NCBI RefSeq assembly: GCF_000204645.1
Contig: NC_015422.1
Span: forward strand, 1,815,001 to 1,879,000
Direction of reading: 5' to 3'
DNA: 64,000 nucleotides
Origin: Alicycliphilus denitrificans K601
Lineage (GTDB): Bacteria > Pseudomonadota > Gammaproteobacteria > Burkholderiales > Burkholderiaceae_C
The notes under the pieces are model-generated. The model worked only from the letters and a program-made list of their open reading frames with translations. It was not told the DNA's origin and searched no databases. Position numbers and translations under genes: made by a program. Each line of letters starts with the position of its first letter. Position 1 is the stretch's first letter. Positions 60,389 to 64,000 of this stretch are shown here, piece after piece.

Positions 60389-60397
60389 GAGGTCGTC

Positions 60398-61117
60398 ATG
60401 ATCTTGCGGTCGTTGCTCGCTGCCGTCGCCCTGTTCACCGCTTTCGGCGCATCCGCCCAGCCGGCCCCGGTGACGAACTCGCGCATGGTGCCCGCCCAGG
60501 TGCAGCCGGGCGCTGATGCCGCGCTCGACGAGAGGCAGGCGCGGGAGTGGGGACTTCACTCCGAGGAGTGGGCGCGTTACCGGCAACTGATGCAGGGGCC
60601 GCTCGGGGTCTATTCGCCCCAGCTCGATCCGCTCACGGCGCTGGGCATCGAGGCCCGCAGCGAGGAGGAACGCAGGCGCTACGCGGAATTGCAGGTGCAG
60701 GCCGAGGCCCGGCGCGTCGGCAAGACGCTGGCCTACCAGCGTGCCTACGACGCGGCGTGGCAGCGCCTGTTTCCCGGCCAACCGCGCGTGAGCCTGCCCG
60801 GCGCCAAGGCGCAGGGTGCCGGCAACACCGGCTCCGGGCGCCTGGCGGTCTTCGTCAAGGCCGACTGCGCACCGTGCGCGCAGCGCGTGCAGCGGTTGCA
60901 GGCGGCCGGCACGGCCTTCGACCTCTACATGGTCGGCAGCCGCCAGGACGACGCGCGCATCCGGCAGTGGGCCACCCAGGCGGGCATCGACCCGGCCAGG
61001 GTGCGCGCCCGCACCATCACGCTCAACCACGATGCGGGGCGCTGGCTGTCGCTCGGCCTGCCCGGCGAGCTGCCGGCCGTGGTGCGCGAGGTGAACGGCC
61101 AATGGCAGCGGCAATAG
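60398..61117 (+). CDS. ICE protein, TIGR03759 (PFL_4693-like) family
   Basis: 239 aa with a signal peptide (MILRSLLAAVALFTAFGASA). The motif REWGLHSEEWARYRQLMQGPLGVYSPQLDPLTALGI is diagnostic of the family. The C-terminal half is thioredoxin-like with CAPC in FVKADCAPCAQRVQRL (about 157-160). It may assist disulphide formation or assembly of the conjugation machine. GGAGG precedes the ATG. Overlaps the next gene by 16 bp. Confidence 0.85.
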   Translation: MILRSLLAAVALFTAFGASAQPAPVTNSRMVPAQVQPGADAALDERQAREWGLHSEEWARYRQLMQGPLGVYSPQLDPLTALGIEARSEEERRRYAELQVQAEARRVGKTLAYQRAYDAAWQRLFPGQPRVSLPGAKAQGAGNTGSGRLAVFVKADCAPCAQRVQRLQAAGTAFDLYMVGSRQDDARIRQWATQAGIDPARVRARTITLNHDAGRWLSLGLPGELPAVVREVNGQWQRQ

Positions 61118-61722
61118 GTACTCCGGGCCGGGAGCGTCGGCCGTCCCGCGTCGCCATCCGCTGTACCGGCGCCGTGCTGCTGCTCGCCACCGGCGGCTGG
61201 GCCTTGGCCGCCCTGGCGCGGGAAGTGCCGCCGCCGGCCTATCGACTGGCGGCGCATCGTGCAGACGTGCCGGCGGCGGTGCTGTACGCGGTGGCCTTGC
61301 AGGAGAGCGGCGCCATGCTGCGCGGGCGCCTGATCCCCTGGCCGTGGACGCTCAATGTCGCCGGCACGCCGCAGCGCTACGCCACCCGCGCCGAGGCCTG
61401 CGCGGGGCTGCGCCGGGCGCTCGCCCGCACGCCGGCCAATCGCATCGACGCCGGCCTCGGCCAAGTCAATCTCGGCTACCACACGCATCGCTACACGCAG
61501 CCCTGCGAGTTGCTGGACCCGTACCGCAACCTCGCCATCGCTGCGGAAATCCTGCACGAACAGCACACGCCGGGAGAGGACTGGCTGCTTGCCATCGGCC
61601 GCTACCACCGGCCCGCCGGCGGGGCACCCGCGGCGCGCTACCGGCGCAGTGTGCATCGGCACCTGACCCGCGTGCTCGACCCCGGCGTTCCCGTTCCAAC
61701 CCTCCAGGCCACCACGCCATGA
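61102..61722 (+). CDS. ICE lytic transglycosylase (SLT domain)
   Basis: 206 aa. A membrane anchor (about 20-40) precedes an SLT domain with catalytic Glu68 in LYAVALQESGAML, and INAGLGQ-type (DAGLGQVNLGYH) and AIAAEIL motifs. It would open peptidoglycan for the type IV secretion channel. ATG 61102 lies inside the end of the TIGR03759 gene, and the gene overlaps the next by 4 bp. Confidence 0.85.
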   Translation: MAAAIGTPGRERRPSRVAIRCTGAVLLLATGGWALAALAREVPPPAYRLAAHRADVPAAVLYAVALQESGAMLRGRLIPWPWTLNVAGTPQRYATRAEACAGLRRALARTPANRIDAGLGQVNLGYHTHRYTQPCELLDPYRNLAIAAEILHEQHTPGEDWLLAIGRYHRPAGGAPAARYRRSVHRHLTRVLDPGVPVPTLQATTP

Positions 61723-62252
61723 ACCACATCGTCCACATCGCCGCCATCGGGCTGCTGTCCACGACCACCGTCTTCGCCCAGACCGTCTCCGCGCCCCTGA
61801 TCGTCGTCGAAGACCGTGGCGGCGACTCCGCGCTGCCGTACTACCAGTCACTGAATCCTCAGCCGGATCAGGCCACGCCGCCGGCCCCGATGCCGGCCCC
61901 TCGCGTGGGCAACGCGGCCGACGCCGAAGCCGCCATGCTGCCGGTGCGCTCGACGCAACTGTCGCCGGGCGAGGTGCAGCGCCGCGTCATCCGGGCGCCG
62001 GGCCTGACGGCGCTGTTTCTGATCGGCGACGACGAGCGTTCGCGCGCCTGGCTGCGGCAGCGGCAGGCGACGCTGCGCGAGCTGCAGGCCGTGGGCCTGG
62101 TGATCAACGTGGAGTCGATGGCCGCGCTGACGGCGCTGCGCAGGCTGGCGCCCGGCCTGACCCTCTCGCCGGCCTCCGGCGACGACCTGGCCCAGCGCCT
62201 GGGCCTGCGCCACTACCCGGTGCTCATCACGTCCACCGGCGTCGAGCAGTAG
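61719..62252 (+). CDS. ICE protein, TIGR03765 (PFL_4695-like) family
   Basis: 177 aa with a signal peptide (MNHIVHIAAIGLLSTTTVFA). PLIVVEDRGGDSALPYYQSLNPQ is the family signature. PGLTALFLIGDDERSRAWLRQRQATLRELQAVGLVINVESMAALTALRRLAPGLTLSPASGDDLAQRLGLRHYPVLIT shows an alpha/beta, thioredoxin-like end. Role in conjugation unknown. It precedes the coupling-protein gene by 8 bp. Confidence 0.85.
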   Translation: MNHIVHIAAIGLLSTTTVFAQTVSAPLIVVEDRGGDSALPYYQSLNPQPDQATPPAPMPAPRVGNAADAEAAMLPVRSTQLSPGEVQRRVIRAPGLTALFLIGDDERSRAWLRQRQATLRELQAVGLVINVESMAALTALRRLAPGLTLSPASGDDLAQRLGLRHYPVLITSTGVEQ

Positions 62253-62260
62253 GTGCGCAA

Positions 62261-64000
62261 ATGGCCCAGCCGCATGCGGTCGAGGTTCTGCTGCGGCCAG
62301 CGGTGGAGCTTCATACCGTGGCGGTCTGCACCGGCGCCGCGATTCTGTGCCTGGTGGCACCGTGGTCGCTCGCGCTGAACCCGCTGCTCGGCCTGGGCTC
62401 GGCACTGGCCTTCCTGACCTTCGGCGCGATTCGCCTGCGCGATGCCTGGGCGATCCTGCGCTATCGCCGCAACATCCGCCGCCTGCCGCGCTACGTGATG
62501 ACCAGCCGCGACGTGCCGGTGAGTCAGCAACGGCTGTTCGTCGGCCGGGGCTTTCGCTGGGAGCAGCGGCACACGCACCGGCTGATGCAGACCTACCGGC
62601 CGGAGTTCCGCCGCTATGTCGAGCCGACGGCGATCTACCGGGCCGCCCGGCGGCTGGAGGAGCGGCTTGAGTTCGCGCCGTTTCCCGTCTCGACGCTGGC
62701 GCGCGCGCTGGCCTGGGACAGCCCGCTCAACCCAGCGCGGCCGCTGCCGCCGGTCGGCGGAATGCCGCGCCTGCATGGCATCGAGCCGCACGAGGTCGAC
62801 GTCACCCTGCCGCTGGGCGAGCGCGTCGGCCACACCCTGGTGCTGGGCACCACGCGCGTGGGCAAGACGCGGCTGGCCGAGTTGTTCATCACGCAAGACA
62901 TCCGCCGCAAGGTCCGCGGCGAGCACGAGGTGGTGATCGTCTTCGACCCCAAGGGCGATGCCGACCTGTTGAAGCGCATGTACGTCGAGGCCAAGCGCGC
63001 CGGGCGCGAAGGCGAGTTCTACGTCTTCCACCTGGGCTGGCCGGACATCTCGGCGCGCTACAACGCCGTCGGCCGGTTCGGGCGGATCTCCGAGGTGGCC
63101 ACGCGCATCGCCGGACAGCTCTCGGGCGAAGGCAACAGCGCCGCCTTCCGCGAATTCGCCTGGCGCTTCGTCAACATCATCGCACGCGCCCTGGTCGAAC
63201 TGGGGCAGCGGCCGGACTACCTGCTGATCCAGCGCCACGTCATCAACATCGACGCGCTGTTCATCGAGTACGCCCAGCACTACTTCGCCAAGAACGAGCC
63301 GAAGGCCTGGGAGGTCATCGTCCAGCTCGAAGGCAAGCTGAACGACAAGAACATCCCGCGCAACATGATCGGGCGTGAGAAGCGCGTGGTGGCCCTCGAA
63401 CAGTACCTGTCCCAAGTGCGCATCTATGACCCAGTGCTCGACGGCCTGCGCAGCGCCGTGCGCTACGACCGGACGTACTTCGACAAGATCGTCGCTTCGC
63501 TGCTGCCGCTGCTGGAGAAGCTCACCACGGGCAAGATCGCCCAACTGCTCGCACCGAACTATTCCGACCTGTCCGACCCGCGGCCGATCTTCGACTGGAT
63601 GCAGGTCATCCGCAAACGCGCGGTGGTCTACGTGGGGCTGGATGCGCTGTCCGACGCCGAAGTCGCGGCGGCGGTGGGCAACTCGATGTTCAGCGACCTG
63701 GTCTCGGTCGCCGGCCACATCTACAAGTTCGGCATCGACGACGGGCTGCCCGGCGCAGCGGTGGGCGCCAAGATTCCCATCAACGTCCACGCCGACGAAT
63801 TCAATGAACTCATGGGCGACGAGTTCATCCCGATGGTCAACAAGGGCGGCGGTGCCGGCGTGCAGGTGACGGCCTACACGCAGACCTTGAGCGACATCGA
63901 GGCCCGCATCGGCAATCGTGCCAAGGCCGGCCAGGTGGTCGGCAACTTCAACAACCTGTTCATGCTGCGCGTGCGCGAGACCGCCACCGCCGAGCTGCTG
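62261..64000 (+). CDS. traD: Type IV coupling protein TraD (SXT-type), 3' end outside the window
   Basis: 580 codons are present and the frame is open at the right edge. Two membrane helices (about 20-60) lead to a cytoplasmic ATPase with Walker A GTTRVGKTR (196-204), VIVFDPKGDADLLKRMY, and a second acidic motif in PINVHADEFNELMGDEF. The TraD/TraG-type ATPase recruits the relaxase-DNA complex to the secretion channel. GC content and coding style match the ICE core. The full protein should be longer by roughly 100-150 residues. Confidence 0.9.
   Translation, partial: MAQPHAVEVLLRPAVELHTVAVCTGAAILCLVAPWSLALNPLLGLGSALAFLTFGAIRLRDAWAILRYRRNIRRLPRYVMTSRDVPVSQQRLFVGRGFRWEQRHTHRLMQTYRPEFRRYVEPTAIYRAARRLEERLEFAPFPVSTLARALAWDSPLNPARPLPPVGGMPRLHGIEPHEVDVTLPLGERVGHTLVLGTTRVGKTRLAELFITQDIRRKVRGEHEVVIVFDPKGDADLLKRMYVEAKRAGREGEFYVFHLGWPDISARYNAVGRFGRISEVATRIAGQLSGEGNSAAFREFAWRFVNIIARALVELGQRPDYLLIQRHVINIDALFIEYAQHYFAKNEPKAWEVIVQLEGKLNDKNIPRNMIGREKRVVALEQYLSQVRIYDPVLDGLRSAVRYDRTYFDKIVASLLPLLEKLTTGKIAQLLAPNYSDLSDPRPIFDWMQVIRKRAVVYVGLDALSDAEVAAAVGNSMFSDLVSVAGHIYKFGIDDGLPGAAVGAKIPINVHADEFNELMGDEFIPMVNKGGGAGVQVTAYTQTLSDIEARIGNRAKAGQVVGNFNNLFMLRVRETATAELL

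Noticed and set aside
62213..63790. 525-aa leftward frame opposite traD
   Set aside because: The forward frame carries Walker A and membrane helices of TraD; the reverse frame has no motif.
1..64000. CRISPR arrays, rRNA or tRNA genes
   Set aside because: No regular direct repeats with spacers and no tRNA or rRNA signature were recognised by eye; a tRNAscan or Infernal run would be decisive.

Overview
The window is high-GC DNA from a proteobacterium, most probably a betaproteobacterium of the order Burkholderiales. The evidence is an HU protein of beta-proteobacterial type, class I PHA synthase genes, GTG and TTG starts and uniform codon use. It looks like a chromosomal edge followed by mobile DNA. 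No rRNA, tRNA or CRISPR array was seen.

Region 1 (1-2.6 kb) is backbone-like: a TerB/DUF533-type protein, a decayed response-regulator gene, an HU histone-like protein and a coiled-coil/HTH protein.

Region 2 (3-21.6 kb) is an accessory block. A leftward polyhydroxyalkanoate unit (phaC, phasin, acetoacetyl-CoA reductase) faces a rightward unit made of a TetR regulator, a membrane protein, a YbhGFSR-like ABC efflux system, an outer-membrane factor, a DUF2892 protein, an MBL/beta-CASP hydrolase, a LOG-family protein and an LpxR-like protein, followed by a cytochrome c'-like protein. The two units share a near-identical 24-bp operator at each promoter. Related LysR genes bracket the block, one of them a pseudogene, and a modB fragment overlaps the start of the first.

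Region 3 (22.1-43.9 kb) is the regulatory, replication and accessory core of an ICEclc/PAGI-2/PFGI-1-type integrative and conjugative element. Its order is a BisR-like protein, AlpA, ParA, Shi-like, ParB/BisD, DUF2857/BisC, STY4528-type replication protein, an inserted PLD-family nuclease, PFL_4669, DUF3158, SSB and topoisomerase III. About ten small ICE genes, a DNA methyltransferase and a large helicase follow. The small genes form modules, many with a terminator behind and a two-tier hairpin just ahead of the ribosome binding site. Three share a longer structured leader whose stems covary. The STY4528 gene carries a cluster of DnaA box, palindromes and repeats that looks like an internal replication origin.

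Region 4 (44.2-58.9 kb) is cargo inserted in the core: chrB-chrA-superoxide dismutase, an IS3-family element with 3-bp target duplication, a DUF1259 protein, a second ChrB-domain gene with an MFS transporter, then one long unit of two-component system, NHL beta-propeller, PepSY-like protein, ABC ATPase, ABC permease and two paralogous lectin-fold proteins. A broken PepSY-TM gene marks the end of the cargo.

Region 5 (59.2-64 kb) returns to the conjugation core: PilL, an inner-membrane protein, TIGR03759, a lytic transglycosylase, TIGR03765 and the TraD coupling protein, which runs off the window. Family names rest on sequence recognition without database searches.
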